DNA of 64,000 nucleotides from Chryseobacterium nepalense (lineage in GTDB: Bacteria; Bacteroidota; Bacteroidia; Flavobacteriales; Weeksellaceae). The translations under genes were made by a program, and so were the position numbers. Location of the stretch: positions 868,001-932,000 of the forward strand of contig NZ_CP096203.1 in the NCBI RefSeq assembly GCF_023195755.1, in the 5' to 3' direction. This document shows, piece by piece, positions 44,283-53,072 of this stretch. The notes under the pieces are model-generated. The model saw only the letters and a program-made list of their open reading frames with translations, was not told the DNA's origin and did no database searches. Each line of letters opens with the position of its first letter. Position 1 is the first letter of the stretch.

Positions 44283-46487
44283 TTAGTTGGCAACATCGCT
44301 GATGAATTTTATTCTCAACATTCTCACCTCTTCATCCGAAAGTTCATCCCCGAATTCATCCAGCAGCACTTTCATGCTGTCGCTTTCAGATTCGTTCATG
44401 AACTCCATGAAACCGTCTACAATATCTTCATCAAAATTATCTTCAATATAATAATCGATATTAAGTTTGGTTCCCTGATAAACGATGCGTTCCATTTCCT
44501 TCAGCAATTCGTCCATCGAAAGATTTTTGGCTCTTGCAATGTCTTCAAGATCAATCTTTTTATCAGTACTCTGAATGATAAAAACTTTATGGCTGGATTT
44601 ATTAGCCACCTGTTTGAGCACCATATCCTGAGTACGTTCGATGTTATTATCCTCTACATATTTACTGATAAAATCCGCAAATTCTTTACCGTATTTTTTA
44701 GCTTTTCCTTCACCAACACCGTAGATTTTGGCAATCTCTTCAACCGTTATGGGATATTGCACCGTCATATCTTCCAGACTCGGGTCCATAAAAACTGTAT
44801 ACGGCGGAATTCCGTGCTTTTTGGCAACTTTTTTCCTTAGTTCTTTTAACTGATTGAATAAATTCTGGTCCAATCCTCCGGCAGACTGCATCTGAACCTG
44901 ATCACTTTCGGCTTTTGTCTGCGTAAGGTCAAACTCCCTGTCTTCGGCGATAAGGAAAGAATGTTCCAGCTTTCCGTCTAAAACCAGTTTACCCTTTTCA
45001 GCAATCTTTAAAACACCATAAGTTTCAATATCTTTCTGTAAAAAATTCTGAACCGTTGCCTGTCTTAAAATTGTTTTCCAGTGATTATCTTTTTCCTCTT
45101 TTCCAAAACCGAAATAAGAGCTTTGTTCCAGCTTATAGGATTTTGTAACAGCCGTTTCCTTGCCGGCAATAATGGAAATCAGATCTTTTGCTTTAAACTT
45201 CTCACCCGTATCTTTTATCAGCTGCAGGACTCTTTTAAGATCATTTGTAGCATCTTTCAATTTTGGAGGGTTTGAGGAATTATCACACATTTTAGCGCCA
45301 TCTCCATTTACCGGATCAAAATTTTCCCCGAAATAGTATAAAATATATTGTCTCCTGCTCATGGACGTTTCGGCATAGCCTACTACTTCATTAAGAAGCT
45401 GTAACCCGATTTCTCTTTCCGACACAGGTTTCTGAGCCAGGAATTTTTCAAGTTTTTCAATGTCTTTCGGATCGTAAAACGCAAGACAGTAGCCTTCTCC
45501 GCCGTCACGTCCTGCCCTTCCCGTTTCCTGATAATAGCTTTCCAGCGATTTCGGGAAATCATAATGAATGACAAAACGTACATCCGGTTTATCAATTCCC
45601 ATCCCGAATGCAATGGTAGCGACAATCACATCAACCTCTTCCATCAGAAACTTGTCCTGATTGGCTACCCGCACTTTCTGGTCAAGACCTGCGTGATACG
45701 GTAAGGCGTTGATACCATTTACCTGAAGAAGCTGGGCAAACTCTTCCACTTTTCTTCTGCTAAGGCAATAAACGATTCCCGACTTTCCTTTATTCTGATT
45801 GATAAATTTTACAATTTCCTTATCTACATTTACTTTCGGACGTACTTCATAATAGAGGTTCGGTCTGTTGAAACTCTCTTTAAAGACCAGAGCATTCGTC
45901 ATTCCCAGTGTTTTCTGGATGTCATCCTGAACTTTTGGGGTGGCAGTTGCCGTAAGGGCTATTACCGGGACATCGGCAATTTTATCGATAATGGATTTGA
46001 GATTTCTGTATTCGGGTCTGAAATCGTGACCCCATTCTGAAATACAGTGAGCCTCATCTATGGCGAAAAATGATATTTTCACTTCCTTCAGAAAATCCAG
46101 ATAATCTTCTTTGATAAGAGATTCCGGCGCCACATAAAGAAGTTTTGTTTTTCCGTTTTTTATATCGTCAAAAACCTGTTTGGTCTGTGTTTTGTTTAAA
46201 GATGAATTCAAAACATGGGCTACTCCGCTATCAGATGAAAGTCCGTTCACAGCATCCACCTGATTTTTCATTAATGCTATCAAAGGTGACACCACAATGG
46301 CCGTACCTTCGGAAATAAGTGCCGGAAGCTGGTAGCATAAGGATTTTCCACCTCCGGTAGGCATTAAAACAAATATATCTTTTCCGTTCAGAAGGTTTTC
46401 AATAATTTGTTCCTGCTGCCCTTTAAAAGTAGAAAATCCGAAATATTTTTTCAATTCGCCTGATAAATTGGCTTTTTTTGCGCTCAT
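44283..46487 (-). CDS. recQ: ATP-dependent DNA helicase RecQ
   Basis: The 734-residue helicase has Walker A TGGGKS (44-49), a DEAH box in FFAIDEAHCISEWG, the helicase C motif YYQETGRAGRDG, a RecQ-Ct region and an HRDC domain (about 540-620). The C-terminus extends about 110 residues beyond E. coli RecQ, with a helix-turn-helix-like segment (IDLEDIARAKNLSMDELLKE). In the zinc-binding region only one of the four usual cysteines is left (SRRQYILYYFGE about 375 and GAKMCDNSSNPP about 398). It repairs and restarts damaged forks. It is divergent from kdsD. Confidence 0.95.
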   Translation of the reverse strand: MSAKKANLSGELKKYFGFSTFKGQQEQIIENLLNGKDIFVLMPTGGGKSLCYQLPALISEGTAIVVSPLIALMKNQVDAVNGLSSDSGVAHVLNSSLNKTQTKQVFDDIKNGKTKLLYVAPESLIKEDYLDFLKEVKISFFAIDEAHCISEWGHDFRPEYRNLKSIIDKIADVPVIALTATATPKVQDDIQKTLGMTNALVFKESFNRPNLYYEVRPKVNVDKEIVKFINQNKGKSGIVYCLSRRKVEEFAQLLQVNGINALPYHAGLDQKVRVANQDKFLMEEVDVIVATIAFGMGIDKPDVRFVIHYDFPKSLESYYQETGRAGRDGGEGYCLAFYDPKDIEKLEKFLAQKPVSEREIGLQLLNEVVGYAETSMSRRQYILYYFGENFDPVNGDGAKMCDNSSNPPKLKDATNDLKRVLQLIKDTGEKFKAKDLISIIAGKETAVTKSYKLEQSSYFGFGKEEKDNHWKTILRQATVQNFLQKDIETYGVLKIAEKGKLVLDGKLEHSFLIAEDREFDLTQTKAESDQVQMQSAGGLDQNLFNQLKELRKKVAKKHGIPPYTVFMDPSLEDMTVQYPITVEEIAKIYGVGEGKAKKYGKEFADFISKYVEDNNIERTQDMVLKQVANKSSHKVFIIQSTDKKIDLEDIARAKNLSMDELLKEMERIVYQGTKLNIDYYIEDNFDEDIVDGFMEFMNESESDSMKVLLDEFGDELSDEEVRMLRIKFISDVAN

Positions 46488-46508
46488 CTAATTTTATTGC
46501 TAAATTTG
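46477..46508 (+). promoter_or_regulatory. kdsD promoter (TTTG-N20-TAAATTTG)
   Basis: TTTG (46477-46480) lies inside the first codons of the divergent recQ gene, then a 20-bp spacer and TAAATTTG (46501-46508). It is a strong match to the consensus. Confidence 0.7.
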
Positions 46509-46641
46509 CATCTAATCCAAAGTTATGAATTTTTCGCTTAAAATAAAAGCGAACGAATTTATAAAAAATTATATTTATAATAAAAATTCTTTTAGAAATA
46601 ACGCTTTTTTAATTGATTTTTATATGCTTCATATACGTAAA

Positions 46642-47601
46642 ATGGAAAGATCCGACATTATCTCAATAGCGAAAAGCACTTTAGAAATAGAAATTTCAGA
46701 ACTTGAAAAGCTCCGCCACCGATTAAATGATGATTTTGCCCGTGCTGTGGAGATTGTCCATTCTGCCAAAGGTAAATTAATCGTGGTAGGAATCGGGAAA
46801 TCTGCCCATGTAGGCAACAAAATCGTTGCAACCCTGAATTCCACGGGAACACCTTCCCAGTTTTTGCACGCTTCAGAAGCCATCCACGGAGATCTTGGAG
46901 TGATCCAGAAACAGGATGTGGTGTTGTGCATTTCCAACTCCGGAAATTCTCCTGAAATTGTAAACCTCGTTCCTTATCTTAAAGAATATTCTTCGGCACT
47001 GATCGGGATGACCGGAAATAAAACAAGCAAGCTTGCAGAGTTTTCAGAAATTATACTGGACACGCATGTCGATATGGAAGCCTGTCCCAATAAACTGGCC
47101 CCGACAAGTTCCACCACTTTACAGATGGCTTTGGGAGACGCTCTGGCCATTGCTTTAATGGAAATGAATGATTTTAAGGCTAATGATTTTGCTAAATTTC
47201 ATCCCGGCGGAAGCCTTGGGAAAAACCTGATCTCGAAAGTGGATGATTTTTTGTCTTCGCAAAAACCGCAGGTAACGGAACATGATACCGTAAAAGACGT
47301 TATTATCTCCATCAGCGGTTCCCGTCACGGAATTACTGTTGTTACCAATAACGATGAGATTATCGGAGTAATTACCGACGGAGATTTGAGAAGAATGCTT
47401 TTGAAAGGCGATGATATTTCAAAAGTACTGGCCAAAGATATTATGTCTGCCAAGCCGAAAACCATTGAAAGAACAGCTTTGGCAAAAGAAGCCATGAAAA
47501 TTTTAAAAGAAAACAATATCGGACAGCTTGTTGTGACGGAAAACGGAAAGTATTTCGGGATTATTGATCTTCATAAGCTGCTGGACGAAGGAATTAATTA
47601 A
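46642..47601 (+). CDS. kdsD: Arabinose-5-phosphate isomerase KdsD/KpsF
   Basis: The 319-residue enzyme interconverts ribulose-5-phosphate and arabinose-5-phosphate, the first step of Kdo synthesis for lipopolysaccharide. It has a SIS domain (VVGIGKSAHVGNKIVATLNS, HGDLGVI, CISNSGNSPEIV, APTSSTTLQMALGDALAIAL) and two CBS domains after about residue 200. The open frame reaches back to an ATG at 46525, but the 39 extra residues are AT-driven and unlike the family, so the start is placed at 46642 (MERSDIISIAKSTLEIE); an ATG at 46624 is also possible. tatC follows after 70 bp. Confidence 0.92.
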   Translation: MERSDIISIAKSTLEIEISELEKLRHRLNDDFARAVEIVHSAKGKLIVVGIGKSAHVGNKIVATLNSTGTPSQFLHASEAIHGDLGVIQKQDVVLCISNSGNSPEIVNLVPYLKEYSSALIGMTGNKTSKLAEFSEIILDTHVDMEACPNKLAPTSSTTLQMALGDALAIALMEMNDFKANDFAKFHPGGSLGKNLISKVDDFLSSQKPQVTEHDTVKDVIISISGSRHGITVVTNNDEIIGVITDGDLRRMLLKGDDISKVLAKDIMSAKPKTIERTALAKEAMKILKENNIGQLVVTENGKYFGIIDLHKLLDEGIN

Positions 47602-47671
47602 GCTGAAAGATTTAACGTTATATAATACCGAAACTTTTTTCATACATTTGAAACCTTAAAAATAGCATCCT

Positions 47672-48496
47672 GTGAGTGAAAAAGACATGTCTTTCCTTGG
47701 ACATATTGGAGAATTAAGAGGTCACCTCATCCGTTCGATTCTTGCCATCATCATTGCGGCAGTCATTATCGGATTTAACATCAACTGGATCATGGATCAT
47801 ATTTTTTTCGGTCCCACCAGAAACGATTTTGCCACCTTTGAAATGGTCAATCACTTCTCAAGAATGATTTTGGGTGAAGACAGCATTCACCTTCCTAAAG
47901 ATTTCCCGGTACGTGCCAGCAAATTATACCAGCAGTTTAATGTTATGATGGCGGTATCCATATTTGGCGGTATTGTTCTGGCTTTTCCATACATTGTTTG
48001 GGAACTGTGGAGGTTTATCAGCCCGGCCCTTCATCCTAATGAAAGAAAAAACTCTATTTTCATCATCAATTCCGTATGGATTTTGTTTATGACGGGAGTA
48101 TTATGCGGATATTTCCTGATTCTTCCGTTTGCCGTTAATTTCGGAGTTATTTTTAAAATTTCAGATATCATTATTCCGCTTTACGATTTAAGTGACTATA
48201 CAACTTTATTTTTACAGGTTGTTCTCGGAATGGGAGTTATTTTCCTTTTCCCGATTCTTATTTATTTCCTTACAACCATAGGAATATTAACCCCGGTTTT
48301 TATGAAAACATACCGTCGCCATGCCATTGTCCTGATCATGGTAGTAGCCGCGATTATCACTCCGGCAGATGTTTTAAGTATGATGATGGCAGCATTGCCA
48401 TTGTTACTGCTTTACGAATTCAGTATTGTGATGTGTGCCTATACCTACAAAAAGGTACAGAAAGCGGCAGGTAATCTGCCGGCTGTTAAGAATTAA
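47672..48496 (+). CDS. tatC: Sec-independent protein translocase TatC
   Basis: This 274-residue protein with six membrane segments is the core receptor of the Tat pathway for folded proteins. It has the N-terminal signature SFLGHIGELRGHLIRSIL, the conserved WRFISPALHPNERK and the later GILTPVFMKTYRRHAIVLIMVVAAIITPAD region. The start is a GTG (GTG AGT GAA) that gives MSEKDMS; an in-frame ATG five codons later is the alternative. It is 70 bp after kdsD and ends before a terminator. Confidence 0.95.
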   Translation: MSEKDMSFLGHIGELRGHLIRSILAIIIAAVIIGFNINWIMDHIFFGPTRNDFATFEMVNHFSRMILGEDSIHLPKDFPVRASKLYQQFNVMMAVSIFGGIVLAFPYIVWELWRFISPALHPNERKNSIFIINSVWILFMTGVLCGYFLILPFAVNFGVIFKISDIIIPLYDLSDYTTLFLQVVLGMGVIFLFPILIYFLTTIGILTPVFMKTYRRHAIVLIMVVAAIITPADVLSMMMAALPLLLLYEFSIVMCAYTYKKVQKAAGNLPAVKN

Positions 48497-48519
48497 TTTT
48501 AAAGACATTAAAACATATT

Positions 48520-48547
48520 CCCGCGGAGCTTTCTGCGGGATTTTTTT
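48520..48547 (+). terminator. Rho-independent terminator after tatC
   Basis: CCCGC and GCGGG arms, with inner pairing and one G-U, are followed by seven T. Confidence 0.85.
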
Positions 48548-48560
48548 ATTAGATTTTTTT

Positions 48561-48626
48561 AGGAGCTTTTTCGCGCTTTCCGCTGCAATCTTTTTTTCAA
48601 AAAGGATTTTCGCTGCAATCACGGCT
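48561..48626 (-). repeat. Dispersed Flavobacteriaceae-type intergenic element, copy A
   Basis: On the minus strand it reads AGCCGTGATTGCAGCG, then a short hairpin of ATCCTTTTT against AAAAAGAT, then GATTGCAGCGGAAAGC and GAAAAAGCTCC. GATTGCAGCG occurs twice, exactly 30 bp apart. The gap 48497-48894 has no gene. Confidence 0.7.
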
Positions 48627-48727
48627 AGGATTTTTGTCGGGAATAGAATTAGTTTTAAAAATATTGATCACAAGCCTTTTTTAGATTAATGTTTTTTGAC
48701 ACCCGTCAAAAATTTTTGAATTTTTGC

Positions 48728-48750
48728 CACCCCTCCAAAGGAGGGGAATC
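48728..48750. repeat. Short CCCCTCC-AAA-GGAGGGG hairpin
   Basis: A perfect 7-bp stem with a 3-nt loop (48730-48746) in the gap before the M1 peptidase. Short GC-rich hairpins of this type recur between genes in Flavobacteriaceae as I recall; no function can be assigned. Confidence 0.5.
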
Positions 48751-48894
48751 TCACGATAGGGTAATTGATTACAAAATGACACTTATAAAGAATGTAACAA
48801 AACTTAATTTTTTCCGTCATATTAACAGATTTGCTATTGAAACAGATGCCAGAATTAATTTATTCTTTATTTTAGTCTTATTAATTTAATTTAG

Positions 48895-50526
48895 ATGAAA
48901 AAACTTTCATATACGCTTTTATTTGCTTCAGGATTGGTTTTCGGCCAGTTTTTCGAGACAGGTAAAACTTTTACGAAACAGGACACTTTGAAAGGTTCAG
49001 ATACGGCATTCAGAAATTTCTGGGATGTAAAGAAGTACGACCTTTCCGTGGAACCGGATTTTGAAGCGAAAAGCATAAAGGGCTATAATAAAATCAGCTT
49101 TGAAATCACTAAAGATATTAAAAATCCTACGTTTCAGATAGATCTTCAGCAGCCGATGAAAGCTGATAAAGTGCAAGCAAGCTTTCCCATGGCAGAGTAT
49201 AAACAGGAAGGCGATTTTATCTGGATTAAATCTGATAAAGCATTTAAAAAGGGAGAAAAATATACGGTTGATATTACCTATTCAGGAAATCCGAGAATCG
49301 CGAGAAATGCGCCGTGGGACGGAGGATGGATATTTACCAAAGACGAAAAAGGAAATCCGTGGATGAGTGTTGCCGATGAAGGCATCGGAGCTTCAATATG
49401 GCTTCCTACCAAAGATATCTGGAGTGATGAACCCGAAAACGGGATTGTTATGAAAATCATTACGCCGAAAGATCTGGTTGGTGTTGGAAACGGAAGGCTC
49501 ATCAGTAAAAAACAGGAAGGTGATAAAACCGCTTATACATGGGAAGTTAAAAATCCGATCAATGCGTATTCCATTATTCCCAACATCGGAAAATATGTCA
49601 ATTTTAAAGATACTTTCAATGGAGAAAAAGGCAAGCTGGATCTTGATTACTGGGTAATCGATTATAATCTTGATAAAGCTAAAAAACAGTTTCAGCAGGT
49701 AAAACCGATGCTTTCTGCGTTTGAATACTGGTTTGGTCCGTATCCTTTTTATGAGGATTCTTACAAACTTGTAGAGTCGCCTTATCTCGGTATGGAGCAC
49801 CAGAGTAATGTAGCCTACGGAAACGGATATACAAACGGATATCTCGGAAATGATCTTTCAGGAACCGGTGTCGGGCTAAACTGGGATTACATCATTATCC
49901 ACGAAAGCGGCCATGAGTGGTTTGCCAACAATATCACGGCAAAAGATCAGGCAGACATGTGGGTACACGAAGGGTTTACCATGTATTCCGAGGTTCTCTT
50001 CACAGAAAAGTTTATGGATAAAAAATCGGCGGACCTGTACATGCAGGGAATCCATAAAACCATCAGCAATGATACGCCAATCATTGGAAAATACGGCGTT
50101 AGGAATGAGGGAAGCGGCGACATGTATTCTAAAGGAGCAAGTATGCTTCACACCATTCGCCAGGTAATCAATAATGATGAAAAGTTCAGGGAGATTTTAA
50201 GAGGAATCAACAAAGATTTTTATCATCAGACGGTAACCACACAACAGATTGAAAATTATATTTCAAAAAAATCGGGAATTGATTTTTCAAGCGTATTCAA
50301 CCAATATCTGAGGTCTGTAAAAGTTCCTGTTCTTGAATATGAACAAAAAGGAGAAGAGCTGAAGTTCAGGTATACTAATGTGGTTAAAAATTTCAGTTTG
50401 CCTATAAGAATCGACAGTGATATTACCATTAATCCTACGGAACAATGGCAAACCATAAAAATGAAGAAAGGAAATCCGGTACAATTCAATAAAAATTATT
50501 ATATCAGGTATAAAAAAGTACAATAA
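48895..50526 (+). CDS. M1 family metallopeptidase, secreted
   Basis: The 543-residue protein has a signal peptide (MKKLSYTLLFASGLVFGQ), an N-terminal beta-sandwich (KYDLSVEPDFEAKSIKGYNK) and a thermolysin-like catalytic domain with HESGH (336-340) and the third zinc ligand Glu359 (WVHEGF), spaced as in M1 aminopeptidases. GMEHQS before it replaces the classic GAMEN loop. It is shorter than full M1 enzymes (about 600-900 residues), as it ends soon after the helical region. It probably trims peptides in the periplasm. It has its own terminator and is followed by the M61 peptidase gene. Confidence 0.9.
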   Translation: MKKLSYTLLFASGLVFGQFFETGKTFTKQDTLKGSDTAFRNFWDVKKYDLSVEPDFEAKSIKGYNKISFEITKDIKNPTFQIDLQQPMKADKVQASFPMAEYKQEGDFIWIKSDKAFKKGEKYTVDITYSGNPRIARNAPWDGGWIFTKDEKGNPWMSVADEGIGASIWLPTKDIWSDEPENGIVMKIITPKDLVGVGNGRLISKKQEGDKTAYTWEVKNPINAYSIIPNIGKYVNFKDTFNGEKGKLDLDYWVIDYNLDKAKKQFQQVKPMLSAFEYWFGPYPFYEDSYKLVESPYLGMEHQSNVAYGNGYTNGYLGNDLSGTGVGLNWDYIIIHESGHEWFANNITAKDQADMWVHEGFTMYSEVLFTEKFMDKKSADLYMQGIHKTISNDTPIIGKYGVRNEGSGDMYSKGASMLHTIRQVINNDEKFREILRGINKDFYHQTVTTQQIENYISKKSGIDFSSVFNQYLRSVKVPVLEYEQKGEELKFRYTNVVKNFSLPIRIDSDITINPTEQWQTIKMKKGNPVQFNKNYYIRYKKVQ

Positions 50527-50541
50527 TAAAACACAGCAAAG

Positions 50542-50577
50542 GACAAATCTTTTAATAAAGAATTTGTCTTTTTTTTA
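50542..50577 (+). terminator. Rho-independent terminator after the M1 peptidase gene
   Basis: GACAAAT-CTTT and AAAG-A-ATTTGTC arms are followed by a T run of eight. Confidence 0.8.
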
Positions 50578-50648
50578 TAAAAAATTTAACAGACGCGGTG
50601 TAACAAATACAGATTTTCAACAACTATTTAACTATAATTTTAAACTCA

Positions 50649-52505
50649 ATGAAAAAAATAGCACTTAGCTTAGGCGTTTTAACTACGTTTCTGGTGAATG
50701 CCCAGTCGATTAAAACTACAATCGATCTAGTGAACGTAAAAGACGATAAAGTAGCCGTAACCATGGAATTTCCGAAGATGAAATCCAGAGATGTGAAGTT
50801 TCACTTTCCAAAAACGGTGCCCGGAACCTATTCTGTAGATGATTACGGAAGATTTGTGGAAGGCATTAAATTTTTAGACAACAAAGGAAAAGAAATTGCA
50901 TTTACAAAAGTCAATGACAATACCTATGCTCTAAAGAATGCACAGAATCTATCCAAAGTCACCTATCTTGTAAACGATAGTTTCGATGATGAAATGGATA
51001 CTTCAAAGCACAAGGCTGTTTTTTCGCCATCCGGAACGGACATTGAAGCAGGGAAGATTTACCTCATCAACACCCACGGATTTGTCGGATACATCGACAA
51101 TATGCAGGATGTTCCTTATCAGCTGGTGATTCAGAAGCCTGCAGATTTTTATGGGACAACGGCTTTGGTAGACCAGGACCAATCGGATGCTACAGATACC
51201 TTTACGCTGGCCAATTATGCAAAAGTTACCGATTCACCATTAATGTACACCAAACCTGATTATATCACCTTCAATGCAGGAGGTATGGATCTGGTATTGG
51301 GAGTGTACTCCCCTTCCGGAAAATATAAAGCTGCAGATTTTAAAGATAATCTTGAAAAAATGGTGGTTGCCCAAAAGAAATTCCTGGGTGACATGAATAC
51401 CAATAAAAAATACGCAATCATGCTGTATCTTGCGGGTGGAGACGGACCTCAGATCAAAGGATTCGGTGCGCTGGAACATCATGAATCGACCAGTGTTGTG
51501 CTTCCTGAAATGATGCCGAAAGAAGCAATCGACAAAACCATTACCGACGTCGTTTCGCATGAGTTTTTTCATACCGTAAATCCATTGAAAACGCATTCTG
51601 AAGAAATCCATTACTTTGATTACGCAGATCCGAAAATGTCTCAGCATCTCTGGATGTATGAAGGCGGAACGGAATATTTCGCCAACCTTTTCCAGATCCA
51701 GGAAGGGCTTATTACCAGAGATGAATTCCTTCAGAGAATGAATGAAAAAATCACCAACTCAAAGAACTACAACGACACCATGCCTTTCACGTTGATGAGT
51801 AAAAATGTTCTTCTGGACGAATACAAGGACCAGTACAGAAATGTTTATGAAAAAGGAGCACTTCTTGCCATGTGTCTGGATATCGAGCTCAGAAAACTTT
51901 CTAACGGTGAAATGGGATACAGGGATATGATCAGGAAACTGTCTCAACGATTCGGTGAAAATAAGCCATTCAAAGATGATAAGCTTATTGATGAACTGGT
52001 TGCCGTAACAGGATATCCTCAGGTAAGAGATTTTTATAATAAATATATTGCAGGAAGCCAGCCGACACCTTATGCACAATACCTTAATATGGTGGGTGTT
52101 GAACTGAAGAAGCAGGAAACGCCGCCGATTTTCTGGTTTATTAAAGATCCGAACCAGACAGGATATGACGAAAAAACAAATACTTTCGTGTTTGATGAAA
52201 GCTCTGCACTTTCACCTTTTGCAAAAAGCATTGGCTTCAAAATTACCGATAAGATCCTGGCTTTGGATGGAAAAACCATCAACATTCAAAACGTTCAGGA
52301 TTTCATTAATTATTCCAAAACGATTAAAGAAGGCCAGAATGTAACGGTAACGGTTCTTAGGGACAACGGCGGGAAATCTGAAAAGATTGATCTTAAAGGT
52401 AAAGCGGTTCTTGATAAAATGACCATAGAAAATTTACAGTTTAAAGCTAACCCGACGCCGGAAGAAAAGAAACTTCAGGATCAGTGGCTTACGGGAAAGA
52501 AGTAA
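50649..52505 (+). CDS. M61 family metallopeptidase with PDZ domain
   Basis: This 618-residue protein has a signal peptide (MKKIALSLGVLTTFLVNAQ), an N-terminal beta domain, the glutamyl-aminopeptidase-like catalytic domain with HEFFH (304-308) and a downstream Glu in MYEGGTEYFA, and a C-terminal PDZ domain (about 500-600: SIGFKITDKILALDGKTIN). Family M61 includes glycyl aminopeptidases. It stands downstream of the M1 gene with a terminator in between, so it is likely expressed separately. Confidence 0.9.
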   Translation: MKKIALSLGVLTTFLVNAQSIKTTIDLVNVKDDKVAVTMEFPKMKSRDVKFHFPKTVPGTYSVDDYGRFVEGIKFLDNKGKEIAFTKVNDNTYALKNAQNLSKVTYLVNDSFDDEMDTSKHKAVFSPSGTDIEAGKIYLINTHGFVGYIDNMQDVPYQLVIQKPADFYGTTALVDQDQSDATDTFTLANYAKVTDSPLMYTKPDYITFNAGGMDLVLGVYSPSGKYKAADFKDNLEKMVVAQKKFLGDMNTNKKYAIMLYLAGGDGPQIKGFGALEHHESTSVVLPEMMPKEAIDKTITDVVSHEFFHTVNPLKTHSEEIHYFDYADPKMSQHLWMYEGGTEYFANLFQIQEGLITRDEFLQRMNEKITNSKNYNDTMPFTLMSKNVLLDEYKDQYRNVYEKGALLAMCLDIELRKLSNGEMGYRDMIRKLSQRFGENKPFKDDKLIDELVAVTGYPQVRDFYNKYIAGSQPTPYAQYLNMVGVELKKQETPPIFWFIKDPNQTGYDEKTNTFVFDESSALSPFAKSIGFKITDKILALDGKTINIQNVQDFINYSKTIKEGQNVTVTVLRDNGGKSEKIDLKGKAVLDKMTIENLQFKANPTPEEKKLQDQWLTGKK

Positions 52506-52526
52506 TATCAGTAAAATCAAATAATT

Positions 52527-52573
52527 AAAGCGGGGATTTTTTCTCCGCTTTTCAAGAAAAGCGGAGAAAAAAT
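52527..52573. terminator. Terminator with two mutually exclusive hairpins
   Basis: AAAGCGGGGA (52527-52536) can pair with TCTCCGCTTT. The same middle strand, as ATTTTTTCTCCGCTTTT (52536-52552), pairs perfectly over 17 bp with 52557-52573. The long hairpin suits a bidirectional terminator after the M61 gene. Confidence 0.75.
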
Positions 52574-52736
52574 ATATAATAAATTAAAAATATTACCTTA
52601 TAATTTAGTTAGCATTAATAAAATCATGAAATAGAAAATTCAATATAAATAAAATTAATAATATTAACATAATTACAGTAAATTAATAGCAAATTATAAA
52701 TTATTATAAAATTTTTTATGTGTTAGTGAAAAAAAT

Positions 52737-52744
52737 TATATTTG
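52737..52744 (+). promoter_or_regulatory. Promoter -7 element TATATTTG for the leader peptide gene
   Basis: TATATTTG fits TAnnTTTG and ends 26 bp before the ATG at 52771. The preceding 160 bp (52574-52736) are very AT-rich with no gene. Confidence 0.55.
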
Positions 52745-52770
52745 AACGTTAATTAAAAAATCTAACAATA

Positions 52771-52980
52771 ATGAAAAAAATTTTAAAAAATCAAATGCAA
52801 GAAATTAAAGGCGGATTAACCGAAGGTGCAGGAAAGAGAACTTTAGTAAGAACAACGGCTTTTGATGGATACGCAGGAAATCCATGCAGACCAGGCAGAT
52901 TTATACAAAGAATTTATTCTGATGGCTCATTTGAAACATTTAATATTTTAGGCCAGATGATTGAATCTTGTTATCTTTAA
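52771..52980 (+). CDS. Double-glycine leader peptide, candidate bacteriocin/RiPP precursor
   Basis: The 69-residue protein begins MKKILKNQMQEIKGG, which looks like the double-glycine leader that C39-peptidase ABC exporters cut. Cleavage after Gly15 would leave a 54-residue peptide with two cysteines (Cys39 and Cys67), many Gly, Arg and aromatic residues, and CYL at the C-terminus. Bacteroidota carry a widespread family of short natural-product precursor-like genes of this form. It has its own TATATTTG promoter and terminator. No exporter or modifying enzyme is adjacent, so the function is open. Confidence 0.72.
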   Translation: MKKILKNQMQEIKGGLTEGAGKRTLVRTTAFDGYAGNPCRPGRFIQRIYSDGSFETFNILGQMIESCYL

Positions 52981-52990
52981 GAGAACTTCC

Positions 52991-53018
52991 AGGCTGTATT
53001 ATTAGTACAGCCTTATTT
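52991..53018 (+). terminator. Terminator after the leader peptide gene
   Basis: AGGCTGTA and TACAGCCT form a perfect 8-bp stem with a 7-nt loop, followed by a T-rich stretch. Confidence 0.75.
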
Positions 53019-53072
53019 ATTGTAAAAATAATTTTGATTTGACAATACAATCTTATACAAAGATTTTCTCTA

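Noticed and set aside
46525-46641. Thirty-nine-residue N-terminal extension of KdsD
   Set aside because: AT-driven composition with no similarity to the family; the SIS-domain protein starts well at 46642.
48435-48889. Two plus-strand frames in and after the tatC 3' end
   Set aside because: They run through the terminator, the dispersed element and the GC hairpin and show no protein-like features.
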